Positions 53,794-64,000 are shown, counted from the stretch's first letter. The stretch: 64,000 nucleotides of DNA from Saprospiraceae bacterium (GCA_016719855.1 JADJYH010000037.1:1-64000); one strand, 5' to 3'. Notes: a model not told the origin generated them from the letters alone. Numbers and translations are program-made.

Positions 53794-56028
53794 TTATTTA
53801 AGCTCGTCTAAAACAGCTTCATATTTTTGATGATGGCACTGTTCCTTCCCATGCCATGATAGTATGTAAAAGCTACTACCACACCAACCGAAACCCCACC
53901 TCATCGTCCTCCGTACTTGCTTTTTGGCGTCCCGGTCGTAGGTGCGGGTGGCGTAGGGTTCCGTGTCCCAACCCCCGCCACGGACTACCCGACGGTTTTC
54001 ATCGCCATCTATCCAGGCGGAACCATCGGTGGGGGCGCCCTCGTAGTTGGTGTGCCAGAGGTCCTCGCACCATTCGGCCACGTTGCCGGACATGTGGACG
54101 AGGCCAAGCGTGTTGGCCTTGAGGTTAAAAACATCAATCGTCCGACTCCGGAACACGCCAGCCTCCACGAACCTCCTGTTCGGCATGTCATCCGAGTTGA
54201 AGTTGATATTGCCCGTTTTTGCCGTGCTACTACCGTCACCAAATCGAATGTCCTTGCCACCCTGCCGAGCGGCATATTCCCACTCGGCCTCGGTGGGCAG
54301 TCGGTATTTCCCGCCCGTTAGCTTGTTCAGCTTTTTGATGAAATCATGTGCATCGTTCCAACTCACCCTTTCCACCGGGCAAAGGTCGCAGTCGTTGAAC
54401 TTGCTGGGGTTGTCCCGCTGGCCCATCACGGCTTTCCACAATGCCTGCGTCACCTCGAAACGGCTGATGTTGAAGTCCTCGATTTTTACCTCGTGAGAAG
54501 GTTCGGCGAAGGCCGCACAGCCTATCTCCATTTTGAGGTTGCAGCCCATCTTGAAGCGCCCGCCTTTTACCTTCACCATGGTCGTGGGCAGCCAATTGAT
54601 GGGGTCTTCTTTGGCACTCAATCGATCGTCATATTTGATGACCTTCGGCTTCGACGGGTCATCCCCAGCTGGTGGAGTGGGGGTTGGGCCAGGCTTGCCG
54701 GTATTGGGGTCTGGGTTGCCGCCACCCGCATTTGTCGTTGGGTTGGTTCCAGCCGGGTCAGTGGTCTTAGTGATGGCTGGGTCGGTGACTGTTGTCGCTG
54801 GGTTCCCTTCAGTCGGATTTAAAGTTGAGTCGCCCTGCGGCAATTTCTTCACGCTCGTATTGGGGGGGTCGGAAACGTTTGAATTGCCCCCGTCCCGGTC
54901 CTTCGTGACCCACCTGTCAATTGGTTCGATTTTGTGCTTCGTCCGATAATCGGTAATGACCGAATCCAAGTTGACTTTTGGGATTTTTTTGGCGGCCAAT
55001 TGCCTTGCGTTTACCTCAAATTTGCTGTTCTTGTATTTTGCCAAAAAAGCAATCAACAGTTCAGGCGAGCTTTTATTGATGGCGTCCTCGTATTCCTGCG
55101 CCTCTTGCGCTGCGATTGCATCGCCAGCACCATCGGCATTCAGGTTGAAAACACCGAGGTCTGCTTTTGGCCACAAAAACCAAATCAAAATGGCGAGCAG
55201 CGCCAAAATGGCTGCCCAGGTGAGCAGTTTTTTGGGTGGGCGCTTGCCCGATTTGTCGCCGTCGGTAGATGGTGCGGGTCGGTCGGTGAGGGCGAACAGG
55301 ATGCCCGCCTTGCGCAGCGTGTGGTCGCCCGCCTCTTCCGGCACGGGTTCGCTGGTAACAAGGATGGTTCGTTCGAGGGTGATGTCCTTTTTGCGGTCTT
55401 TGCCGTCTTCGTAAACGATGAGGGAGATTATCAAGGCCAACGGGTATGTGCCGATGTCGAGCGGTTTTACGAAAAAAGTCCACTCGGTGTATTCGTCCTG
55501 CACGAGGAACTGCTCCGGGGTGGAGCGGCTGGTGATTTCAAAATACTCGCCGTCGCCTTCCTCGTCCACGAGTTTTACCTCCATGTTTTTGGACACTTTC
55601 AGGGCTTCGATGACCACGTCCACGGTCGTGTCGAGGGTGTCTTTGAGGAATGCCTCGTCGTAGGCCACCCGCACGATGCACTTCGACTTTTTGAGGTGCT
55701 GCATCTTGTCGGGGATGCGGTAGAGTACGCCACCCATGTTGGCCTTCTTGGCCGCTTCGAGCGAAAAATCGCTTTCCACGAGGTTGCTGACGAAGGCAAG
55801 TACGTCGTATTGGAGCAGGTTCTGCTGGTGCAATTGCTGCTCCAGGGTGATGATGCGATTGCTGAGTTGGTTCTTGATTTCATTGTTCCGGGCCTTGAAT
55901 TGTACCAGGGTATTGAACTTGGGTACATCAGGTGGGAGTTGCGCCTCCAGCTCCTTCAAGACATCGTCTATGCCTTGGTCGGCGAGTAATTCCCTTAGTG
56001 TTTGTTTCAGTTTGGCAATGTCCAGCAT
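53794..56028 (-). CDS. Effector-associated-type N-terminal domain, membrane helix and FGE-sulfatase (SUMF1/EgtB-like) domain protein
   Basis: 744 residues. Residues 1-90 (IAKLKQTLRELLADQGIDDVLKELEAQL ... RNNEIKNQLSNRIITLEQQLHQQNLL) look like a helical effector-associated domain (EAD11-like). A beta-rich domain follows at about 100-240 (VLYRIPDKMQHLKKSKCIVRVAYDE, DEYTEWTFFVKPLDIGTYPLALIISLIVYED). One membrane helix (LLTWAAILALLAILIWFLW, about 275-293), a Pro/Thr/Asp-rich linker and an FGE-sulfatase domain (about 490-740) come next. The domain has MVKVKGGRFKMG, FNISRFEVTQALWKAVMG, PVERVSWNDAHDFIKKL, YRLPTEAEWEYAARQGG, GNVAEWCEDLW and RVVRGGGWD. The Cys pair that binds copper in formylglycine-generating enzymes is absent (GGGWDTEPYATRTYDR), so it is not an authentic FGE. 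EAD-FGE combinations are known from predicted bacterial conflict systems. Divergent from the SNF2 gene. Confidence 0.75.
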   Translation of the reverse strand: MLDIAKLKQTLRELLADQGIDDVLKELEAQLPPDVPKFNTLVQFKARNNEIKNQLSNRIITLEQQLHQQNLLQYDVLAFVSNLVESDFSLEAAKKANMGGVLYRIPDKMQHLKKSKCIVRVAYDEAFLKDTLDTTVDVVIEALKVSKNMEVKLVDEEGDGEYFEITSRSTPEQFLVQDEYTEWTFFVKPLDIGTYPLALIISLIVYEDGKDRKKDITLERTILVTSEPVPEEAGDHTLRKAGILFALTDRPAPSTDGDKSGKRPPKKLLTWAAILALLAILIWFLWPKADLGVFNLNADGAGDAIAAQEAQEYEDAINKSSPELLIAFLAKYKNSKFEVNARQLAAKKIPKVNLDSVITDYRTKHKIEPIDRWVTKDRDGGNSNVSDPPNTSVKKLPQGDSTLNPTEGNPATTVTDPAITKTTDPAGTNPTTNAGGGNPDPNTGKPGPTPTPPAGDDPSKPKVIKYDDRLSAKEDPINWLPTTMVKVKGGRFKMGCNLKMEIGCAAFAEPSHEVKIEDFNISRFEVTQALWKAVMGQRDNPSKFNDCDLCPVERVSWNDAHDFIKKLNKLTGGKYRLPTEAEWEYAARQGGKDIRFGDGSSTAKTGNINFNSDDMPNRRFVEAGVFRSRTIDVFNLKANTLGLVHMSGNVAEWCEDLWHTNYEGAPTDGSAWIDGDENRRVVRGGGWDTEPYATRTYDRDAKKQVRRTMRWGFGWCGSSFYILSWHGKEQCHHQKYEAVLDELK

Positions 56029-56260
56029 AACAGGTGTTGGTGTTTGTTTCTTTAATATGTCACAGTATGCGATTGGGGGAATCGGTTGTAAATTTAATAA
56101 TTTTTACTAGATGCCCTTTTTTTATCAAAATTTAGTGCTTGCTGGGACATGCTAGGAGTATGGAATTTAATGTGCCCAGGCGCCACACCATCTGGACTTG
56201 TCCAAGGACAATGTTCAAAAGACTTTGCGATAAAATAAAAAACCTACCCTGCCTTTGCCG

Positions 56261-56268
56261 TACCTTTG
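56261..56268 (+). promoter_or_regulatory. Candidate -7 box for the SNF2 helicase gene
   Basis: TACCTTTG (TAnnTTTG) stands 54 bases before the preferred ATG at 56323, within the 294-base divergent gap shared with the EAD/FGE gene. No minus-strand box was recognised for that gene, and the rest of the gap shows nothing else. Confidence 0.45.
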
Positions 56269-56322
56269 TCCGCCCGTTTTCCGAACGGGTATCAATCAAA
56301 ATCTGGAAATACCCATCTTTCA

Positions 56323-59300
56323 ATGGACATCAACACCTTTCGGCAACGGTACAAAGAACTCACGGACACCGAGCAAATCATCCTTAAACTACTTGCGATA
56401 GCCTACGAACCTATCACCCAAACCAACTTGGTCCACCTGCTGAAGGAGTTCGACATCCGAACCGAACGGGGCACGCAAGTTAATGGCCCGCAGGTAAAGG
56501 AGTACCGGGAGCTGCTCGATGCCGGTGGCTGGTTGACGCATGGCCCAAAGGGCGAGATGATGGTGGCCGAGAAGTACCGGGAGCTGGTCATGCGCATGGC
56601 CGTGGTGGACAAGAAGTTCAAGGGCTACGTTCGGCAAATCCAGCAGTTGCTGCCCTACCGGGAGTGGATGTGGGGGCCTCGCAACTTCGAGGTGTGCATA
56701 CGGGAGCTGCGCATTGCGCTGTACGAGGGCAACCTGAAACGGGTGGAAGAAATCACCGGCGACCTGCTTCGCTTCTTCCAGGCAAAATGGATAGAGAGCA
56801 ATTTCTTCAAAAAATTCTTCTCCCCGTTCGATCCCGAATGGCTGGCCACCTTCCCCGAAAGCATTCAGGGCATGGCCCTCGGCCAACTGATTGACGACAG
56901 CTTGCTCCTCCTCGAACCCGTTGGAGAATACGTTGAATTCCTCGAAAAAAACGGGTGGCTGACCGACAAGGAAAGGAAAAGGTTGGGACTCTCCATGCTG
57001 TCGGGGCTGTTGCTGCGGCAGGGCCGCTTCGATGAGGCACTGAAGAAGGCCGAGCAAGAACCAGAGAGCTTTGGCAGGCAGTCCCGCATCGGCGCTGCCC
57101 TGTTTTTTAAGGGGGAAAACAGCTTGGCACTGCGCCATTTTGAGGAGGCGCTGAAAGCGTTCAGGAAGGATTTGGGGCTTCGCAAAGGCACTTTCCCCAA
57201 CCTGCTCGGCGTGGTACACATCCTCGCCATTTTGAAGGAAAAGGAAAAAGAATACCTCAAAACTGCGGAGAGACTGGCCGAAGAAACGCCGCTCAATCTA
57301 CATACGCCGCTGTTCCACTACCTAAAATCCGGCATTTACTACCAACTGAACCGCATCCAAGAGGCCACTTCCATCCTGAACACGTTGCCAGACTCGCCGC
57401 TGGGCTGGATTTTCTTTGGCGCAGCCCACCAATGGTGCGACCATCCGTTCATGCCCGGATACCTACCAATGTTGAAGGACAAGCTGCACCTCGCCACCAA
57501 GAACGGCTACCGTTGGATAGAAATGGAACTGGCCGCCGTGCTCTCGAAAATTGACTTTTTGGAAAAAAGCAAGGAGGAATACGCTGAGTTGGCTGCCTCG
57601 CTCGAAAAGTCGCTCGGCACGGAAAGCATCGTCCACCTGTTCCCAAAAACAGAAAAATGGGAGCGCTCGCTGGACGCCCTGCTGCACTTGCAAGCCACCA
57701 AGGGCAAAAAGGCCGCTGGCGCCAAGGACGAAAAGCTCACCCGCCTCGTCTGGTGGGTCAATTTTCAGCACAGCCAGGTGCAGCCCGTGGAGCAGACCCT
57801 CGGCAAGGGCGGCTGGTCGAAGGGGCGAAACGTGGCACTCAAGCGCCTCAAGGAGATGCAGGTAGAAAACATGACCGACCAGGACAAAGCTGCCGCCCGG
57901 GCCATCAAAGTCTCCAACCACGGGTACTACGGCGGCGTGGAGTATTATTTTGAATGGGAAAAACTGATGCCAGCGCTGGTCGGCCATCCGCTGCTTTTCC
58001 TCCTCGAAAACCCCAACATCAACATGGAACTGGTGGAGAAAAAACCACAACTCTTGGTGGAGGAAAAAATGGACGGATACGAAGTCAAGTTCTCCCATGA
58101 CTTCAAAGCTGCTGGCTTGCAGCTCGTGCGAGAGACGCCCACCCGCTACAACCTGCTGAACGTGACGGAACAGGCCGCCGAAATCAACCGCCTGCTCGAC
58201 TACGGCATGTTGCACTTGCCAGCCAAGGCAAAAGGAAAGCTCATCGAAGCGGTGGGCAATTTGTCCAGCATCGTCACCGTGCAGTCGGAGGTGGGCGGTG
58301 AGTCCGTCAACATCCCGACCATCGAGGGCGACGCCACCGTGTTCGCACACCTGCTGCCCGTCGGCGACGGCTTCAAGATTGAGTTTTTTGCAAAACCATT
58401 CACCACCGAGCCGCCCTACTTCAAGCCGGGCGTCGGGCGGGAGAACGTGATGGCCGAGGTGAACGGCCTGCCGACCAAGGCCATTCGGGACTTGAAACTG
58501 GAAAAAGAGAATGCCCGACGGGTGGAAAACGCCTGCCCCACTTTCCAAAAAATTCCCAACGAAAACCGGGAATGGTACTTCGAGGACACCGAGGACTGCC
58601 TGAACGCCCTGCTCGAACTCGACCCGTTGCGGGCGGCGGGCGAGGTGGTGATGGAGTACCCCAAGGGCGAAAAACTGCGCATCAGTGGCCAGGTCGGTTT
58701 CGACCAGCTTTCCATCGGCATCCAAAAGGAGCGGGACTGGTTCTCGATGACGGGCAAGGTGCAGGTGAACGAGAACCTGGTCATGGACTTCCGCCAACTG
58801 CTCGACCTGTCGCAGAACGCCAAGGGGCGCTTCGTGGAACTGAGCGACGGGCAGTTCGTGGCCATCACGGCGCAGTTGCAGCGCAAGCTGGAGGAGCTGA
58901 ACAATATTTTCAACAAAACCAAAAACGACCTGCGCTTCCACCCGCTGGCGGCGCACTCGCTGGAGGACTTCACCGGGTTGCTCCACGACGTGACGCTGGA
59001 CGCCGCCTGGACGAAACAGCTTTCGAGACTGCGGGAGTCCCGTGAAATCAACCCAAAAGTGCCGTCCACGCTCAAGGCCGAGCTGCGCCCCTACCAAGAA
59101 GACGGCTTCCGTTGGCTGTCGCAATTGGCCTACTGGGGCGTGGGCGCCTGCCTCGCCGACGACATGGGCCTCGGCAAAACCGTTCAGGCGCTGGCCCTCC
59201 TCCTCGACCGGGCGAAGCAAGGCCCGGCGCTCGTTTGCGCCCCCGCCTCCGTAGTGCGCAACTGGTACCACGAGGCCGTGAAGTTTGCCCCAACGCTGCG

Positions 59301-60452
59301 TCCACTGGTTTTTGGCGAAGCCGACCGAAAGGAAACGCTCGACAACCTCCAACCCTTCGACCTGCTGCTGTGCAGCTACGGACTGATGCAACAGGAGGCC
59401 GAACTACTGACCGGAACGCATTTCACGACCATCGTGCTGGACGAGGCGCAGGCCATCAAGAACCGGGCGACGAAGCGCTCACAGACGGCCATGCAGTTGC
59501 AGGGCGATTTCCGAATCATCACCACCGGTACGCCCGTGGAAAACCACCTCGGCGAGCTTTGGAACCTGTTCAACTTCCTGAACCCCGGCCTGCTCGGTTC
59601 CCTCGACCGCTTCAACGAGACCTACGCCGTGCCCATCGAAAAACTGCAAGACCGGGAGCGGCGCAACCAACTCAGGCGGCACATTCAGCCGTTCATTCTC
59701 CGAAGGAGGAAAAAACGACGTGCTAGACGAGCTGCCCGGAAAAAACAGAAATCACGCTCACTGTGGAGCTGTCGCAGGAGGAGCGGGCATTTTACGAGGC
59801 GCTGCGCCGCAAGGCCATCGAAAACATCGAGGGCGGCAGCGCCGATGGCGGCGACCGCCGCTTCAAAATCTTGGCGGAACTCATGCGGCTGCGCCAAGCG
59901 GCCTGCCACCCACGGCTGGTGTCGCCGGAAAGCACCTTGTCGAGCAGCAAGCTGAACCTCTTCGCCGAAACGGTGGAGGAACTGCTGGAGGGCGGCCACA
60001 AGGCGCTGGTGTTCAGCCAGTTCGTGCGGCACCTTAAAATCGTGGAGGAATGGGCGCAAAAGCAGGGCATCAGCTACCAGTACCTCGACGGCAGCACCCC
60101 GCTGCCCATGCGTGACAAGGCCATCCGGGCCTTCCAGTCGGGCGAGGGCGACCTTTTCCTCATCAGCCTCAAGGCGGGCGGCTTCGGCCTCAACCTCACC
60201 GCCGCCGACTACGTCGTGCACCTCGACCCCTGGTGGAACCCCGCCGTGGAGGACCAGGCCAGCGACCGTGCCCACCGCATCGGGCAGCTTCGTCCGGTGA
60301 CCATCTACCGTCTCGTGGCCGAGGATACCATCGAGGAAAAAATCGTGAAGCTCCACGCCGACAAGCGGGAACTGGCCGATAGCCTGCTGGACGGTACGGA
60401 AGTGAGCGGGAAATTGAATGCGGAGGAGTTGTTGGCGTTGATAAAGGGGTGA
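56323..60452 (+). CDS. Large SNF2-family DNA-dependent ATPase/helicase, two frameshifts
   Basis: About 1376 residues from MDINTFRQRYKELTDTEQ; a longer in-frame start precedes the -7 box and is not supported. The first 910 residues form a helical region with winged-helix-like (QIILKLLAIAYEPITQTNLVHLLKEF) and TPR-like segments plus unknown beta-rich text. The SNF2 motor follows: LRPYQEDGFRWLSQLAY (motif Q), LADDMGLGKTVQALALL (I), VCAPASVVRNWYHEA (Ia), VLDEAQAIKN (II, DEAQ), ITTGTPVENHLGELWNLFNFLNPGLLG (III), then VFSQFVRHLKIVEEW, LYLISLKAGGFGLNLTAADYVVHLDPWWNPAVEDQASDRAHRIGQ-type motifs V-VI. The frame is broken at A runs 59710-59715 and 59740-59745. Removing one A at each gives ILRRRKNDVLDELPGKTEITLTVELSQEERAFYE. 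It remodels protein-DNA or DNA complexes. Divergent from the EAD/FGE gene. Confidence 0.9.
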
Positions 60453-60461
60453 GGGGGTGAG

Positions 60462-60489
60462 AAAGAAATGTCATTTTTCGAAAATGACG
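60462..60489. repeat. REP-like palindrome downstream of the RAYT gene
   Basis: GTCATTTT (60470-60477) and AAAATGAC (60481-60488) form an 8-bp stem with loop TCG, preceded by AAAGAAAT. It shares the GAAATGTCATTTTT text with the palindromes at 61150 and 61194, on the other side of the transposase gene. Confidence 0.75.
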
Positions 60490-60509
60490 CTTTTCAACAC
60501 CACCACTCT

Positions 60510-61135
60510 TCAATCCTCGAATCCGAGTTGACTTTGGTCAAAAGGTGGCGGTTGTTGGTGAAACTGGATAAATCCTTGTCTGCCACCAAACCATTCCAAA
60601 ATTTCCTGTCGCCGAAGGAGCGTCGGTTTATCGGATAATATCGAATGGTATGAGCTATGCGGATAGTTCTGAAAATCTTCCATGATATTATGCTTCGCCG
60701 AGTTGGAATGAATGTAAAAAACAGCATGGGTAAAATGCCCGTCGTTTTTGATGGCTTTGCGTTTGAATGGGCGTTGGAACAAGTTGCCATAGCGGTTTTC
60801 TTGTTTGTTGAATGCCTTAGCGTAAGCAATAAATAGCTTTCGGAATTGCTGCCGAACCAATTCGTGAAAATCAGGCGATTGTCGGTCTTCAACTTTGATA
60901 AATGGCAACAAATCTTGTTCTTCCTTGATGCGAAGCAACCAGTGAAAGTGGTTGACAATCAAACAGTAAGCGTAGGTGTCGAGGTAGGGTGAAAGGTATT
61001 CCTTATAGATTTCCGGAGGGAAATAACGATAGTTTTCTGGCTTGTAAAAAGCGGTTCCCGGTTGTTGGTTCGGTTGAAAACATGGTAGAAATATCCCGGG
61101 TCGAGGCGGTCGAGGTTGTTCCCATAGTATTGCAT
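60510..61135 (-). CDS. REP-associated tyrosine transposase (RAYT, IS200-like Y1 transposase), one frameshift
   Basis: About 208 residues from MQYYGNNLDRLDPGYFYHVFNRTNN. This is the standard RAYT opening (GYFYHVFNR), followed after one added T at the run 61046-61050 by EPLFYKPENYRYF. The middle carries TYAYCLIVNHFHWLLRI with the HUH motif (HFH), and LFQRPFKRKAI and PLL-type text follow (YIHSNSAKHNIMEDFQNYPHSSYHSIL; the Tyr nucleophile is expected in the PYSSY/HSSYHS region). It ends GFED. Single-strand DNA transposases of this group act on REP palindromes, and such palindromes flank this gene on both sides. No inverted terminal repeats or second gene are seen. Confidence 0.85.
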
Positions 61136-61149
61136 TGAGTTGCAAAGAA

Positions 61150-61222
61150 ATGTCATTTTTTGTAGAAATGACATTCTACCCTGGCTTGCGATAGAAATGT
61201 ATTTTTAGAAAAATGACATTTC
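61150..61222. repeat. Two REP-like palindromes upstream of the RAYT gene
   Basis: The first has stem ATGTCATTT (61150-61158) and AAATGACAT (61166-61174), with GAA and TTC flanks. The second has GAAATGT (61194-61200) pairing with ACATTTC (61216-61222), and an inner TTTTT/AAAAA pair. Both share the core GAAATGTCATTTTT with the copy at 60462. The gap 61223-61465 beyond them shows nothing further. Confidence 0.75.
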
Positions 61223-61465
61223 TTCTTTCACCGCTCAACAAGTCCTTGAATTGCTTCGGGCAATAGCACCCCGAGGTCGGAGAATTCTGCTTCAACACCT
61301 CATTCGCCCAAATTGTCAAAAATCCTCCAAACCGCCATTTCCATTTGGCTAACGCAAAAATCGCCTACTTCGTTCCTGACCAATTGACTGAATGAAACTT
61401 GCCTGCATGGCCACCTGCTGTGCAAAACTCACTTTCAACCGATTACGCCAAAAATTATCCTGCTG

Positions 61466-64000
61466 ATGAAAAACGCTGCAACTACTCATCTCCCTCTTTG
61501 CCTTTTGTTTTTCATTTCAAGCTTCCCTTTTTGCACAACCTGGCCAAGGTGCCACCATTGTTGGCCCAACGACGCTCTGTATCGGTGAGTGCGACACTTT
61601 TGAAGTGGTGCTGAATGACCCCAACCAATTTATCGAAAACGTGACTTGGGCTTCTGTTGGGTACCGCCTTATTGGCGGTGGCAACCCGATTTACTTTTGC
61701 ACCCAGCCCATAACAGGGGGTACAGTGACTTTGACCGCCACCGTTCTTGCCTTCAGCCAAAATGGCAACACTTTCACCTATGATGTGTCATATACATTCA
61801 CCGTCACCAACGGCCTCAACCCCACCATCGTCCCCACCATTGCTGCCTGCCTGGGACAGCGGCAGCCAATGCGCCTGCGAAGATTTGTGCCTTCGGCACG
61901 GCGGTGTACGAGGTGACGGGCATACCGCCGACCACCCCGTCACATGGTCGCTGAGCGGGGCGGAGAGCTCACCCCAAACGGAACTCCGTGCTGGTGGAGT
62001 GGGGGCGCCAAGGGCAGGGGCAGGTGAGCGTGGTGGCGGGGGGAGGTAGTGGGCCGAACTTGCCATTCCAGTTTTTTTGTGGACAACAAGACCTCGGCTC
62101 CAACCCAAACAACACCTCCTCGAAAGTTTACCTCACGGGGGTTGACGGTACAGCCCCCTACACAGTCAATTATATTATAAATGGGGGATTTTATCAGGGC
62201 CTAGACACCCTTTTTTTTAAACTTGTTTGTGAACAACTTCCCTTTCTTGTTTGATACACAACAACCGGGGGTTTATTTTTTCTCGGTGACAGATGCAACT
62301 GGTCAGAGCGACTTTTGCACGAATACTGTCACCTTAAGTGCGCAAGACTGCTGGGTATCCACTTACCCAACTAGCATTACGCATCCCACCAGTGACTTTA
62401 ACTGCGATGGCGCCATCCAAATGACGCCAATTGGAGGATTTCTACCATATTCTTACCAGTGGAGCAACGGGACAACAGTGCCAGAATTAGATGGACTTTG
62501 TTGTGGTACATATACTATCACAATAGTGGATGCCATAGGCTGTTCTTCTACAACAACTGTAATTCTTGCCTGTCCTGACTCCACCACCACCTGCTCTGGC
62601 GAAACCTCCCTCTGCGTCGAAATCCTCGAAGAACCCGAAGCGCATATCGGCTCGCTGCCGCCGCCACAGCCCAACGGCACCATTGCCATCTGCCAAGGGC
62701 AAACCATCTATTTTCAAAACAACAGCCTCAACGCCACGAGCTACGCCCGGGAGTTCCGGAAACCTGAACACCTCCACGCGTTCGAGCCGAGCCAGACCTA
62801 CAATGTTGGGAGCGCTACATCGTTTCGCTCATCGCCCGGGAAACGGAGTGCTATTGCTCGGACACGACCTTCGTCGAGGTGTACGTCATCGCCGCCGATG
62901 TGCGGAAATCAACTGCACGGGCACCATCTGCGAGGGAGAAACCGTCACGTACAGCACCGATGCCAACGCGGCACCCACCTGGGTGCTCACAGGCAGCTTC
63001 AACATCCTCGACTTTGGCAGGCTGCGACCGACAATTTCATCACCGTCGAATGGTTGGCCCAGTCAGAGGCACCTCCCTCAAAGTTAGTGGCTGTGCCGGA
63101 CGGTCTGCACACTGCCGAACGTCGTGCCCATCCCCATCGTGAGCGACAACGTGCAAATCAAAGACCGACAAAGTCTGCGAGGGCAGCACCGAGGAATACC
63201 TTCACATCCCCTGATTATCTAGGCACTAGCATCAACTGGACAGTTATTGGTAGCGGGAACATCACGGGAGGGCAGGGACGGAACGCATCACCGTCAACTG
63301 GTTTGGCAGCGCCAACCTCGGCAACCCGCAGCGGGTCATCGTCGAGTTCGACAACTGCTACCTCGGCTGCTCCGGGCGGAGACGCTGAACGTGAACATCG
63401 TCCCCGGCTTCTACGCCACCTACCGATCGAGGTTTGCGCCAGCGCCAGCGGTACTTACCTGGAGCCGCAACACCATCACCGACGTGCCCGTGCCCTCCAA
63501 TTGGCGGGTAATCAATAGTTTGGGAGCCGTCGTCTGGTCGTCACCTTCCGCAACCAAAACGGCAAACGATCTTCCCGCTGAATTTCCCGCAGGCTTACAC
63601 GGGTACAGCAGCGGCTGTAGCGCCAGCGTTTTTTGCAACGACGATTACGATATTTCCGCTAAACTCGTGGCTGCCCCCGCCGGCCCCGACGGTCATTGTT
63701 GGAGAGGGACCCGAAATTTGCCCCGGAACGGCCTCACGCCTAAGGGGCTACCGGGCTTGCCTCTCCGATTTCAACTGGACATTCACGGGCGGTAACCCCC
63801 CAATTTCACCGGAAACCCCGCCAACGTCATCTGAAATGCCGTAAACTATACTCTCCGTCTCTAGTGGTGCAAACAGCCACGACCGGCCTGGCTTGTACTT
63901 CCCCGCCGACCACGCTGAACGTCAACCCGATTCCAAGTTTCAGCGTCACGGGCGATGGGCAGGTTTGCCGGGAGCAAACTGGAATTTACGCGGTACCGTT
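61466..64000 (+). CDS. Secreted repeat (SprB/PKD-like) protein, partial and heavily frameshifted
   Basis: Start ATG at 61466. Removing one A from the following A run gives MKTLQLLISLFAFCFSFQASLFAQ, a good signal peptide, then PGQGATIVGPTTLCIGECDTFEVVLNDPNQFIENVTW. Downstream, SprB/PKD-like modules can be read only by switching frames many times: GFLPYSYQWSNGTTVPELDGLCCGTYTITIVDAIGCSSTTT, GTICEGETVTYSTDANA, KVCEGSTEEYF-like, INWTVIGSGNITGGQG, CSASVF-like. The gene runs off the window end. It is probably a large T9SS-exported adhesin resembling the one at 17273, but the C-terminal sorting domain is not present in the window. Frame changes after about 61850 occur roughly every 100-200 bases, which points to poor sequence quality rather than gene decay. 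Confidence 0.75.

Overview
The window looks like chromosomal DNA from a Bacteroidetes bacterium, probably a Saprospiria-like relative. The evidence is type IX secretion (T9SS) C-terminal domains on at least six proteins, a gliding-motility-type C-terminal domain on a giant adhesin, TonB receptors with carboxypeptidase-like N-terminal domains, a one-protein hybrid two-component regulator ending in an AraC domain, signal peptides ending in A-Q, and several matches to the Bacteroidetes -7 box TAnnTTTG. I saw no rRNA, convincing tRNA, CRISPR array or prophage.

Layout. 1-4204 (minus) is a metal locus: a small HYC_CC_PP-like protein, a heavy-metal-binding lipoprotein, an MbnP-like T9SS cargo protein and two MbnH/MauG-like di-haem lipoproteins, with a hairpin in each of the last three gaps. 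4290-10665 (minus) holds a sphingolipid-desaturase-like gene, a large OMP_b-brl-type TonB receptor, a small periplasmic helical protein and an unknown Asp/Ser/Leu-rich protein. 11758-17103 holds a nucleotidyltransferase-flippase fusion, a TM2/SHOCT protein, and a second HYC_CC_PP protein followed by a metal-type TonB receptor. 17273-22577 is a giant lectin/repeat adhesin. 22614-32731 holds a PLP desulfhydrase/deaminase, a conserved membrane protein, a glucosaminidase, an M28 peptidase, a T9SS protein, a cytoplasmic subtilase and a Uma2-type nuclease-fold protein. 32771-41461 holds an MFS transporter, a lipoprotein, a polyprenyl sugar-phosphate transferase, DoxX, an L-arabinokinase-like GHMP kinase and a convergent NarL/DISM two-component pair. 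41779-53695 holds outer-membrane and T9SS-secreted proteins and a hybrid two-component regulator. 53794-60452 is a divergent pair: an effector-associated-type protein with an FGE-sulfatase fold, and a giant SNF2 helicase. 60462-61222 is a REP-associated tyrosine transposase (RAYT) flanked by its palindromes. 61466-64000 is the start of another secreted repeat protein.

A cross-cutting feature is that about a dozen otherwise conserved genes are broken by one-base length changes in short homopolymers. The intact reading continues in the neighbouring frame each time, so I read most as uncorrected sequencing errors and give the reconstructed gene spans. Density rises sharply after about 61850. A second cross-cutting feature is short degenerate tandem repeats (periods 7 to 10) abutting start or stop codons, often as two facing inverted arms.

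The most interesting biology is the MbnP/MbnH-type metal locus with surface-export signals, the EAD-like/FGE-fold protein beside the SNF2 helicase, the plant-type L-arabinokinase homologue, the ceramide desaturase homologue and the RAYT with its palindromes.
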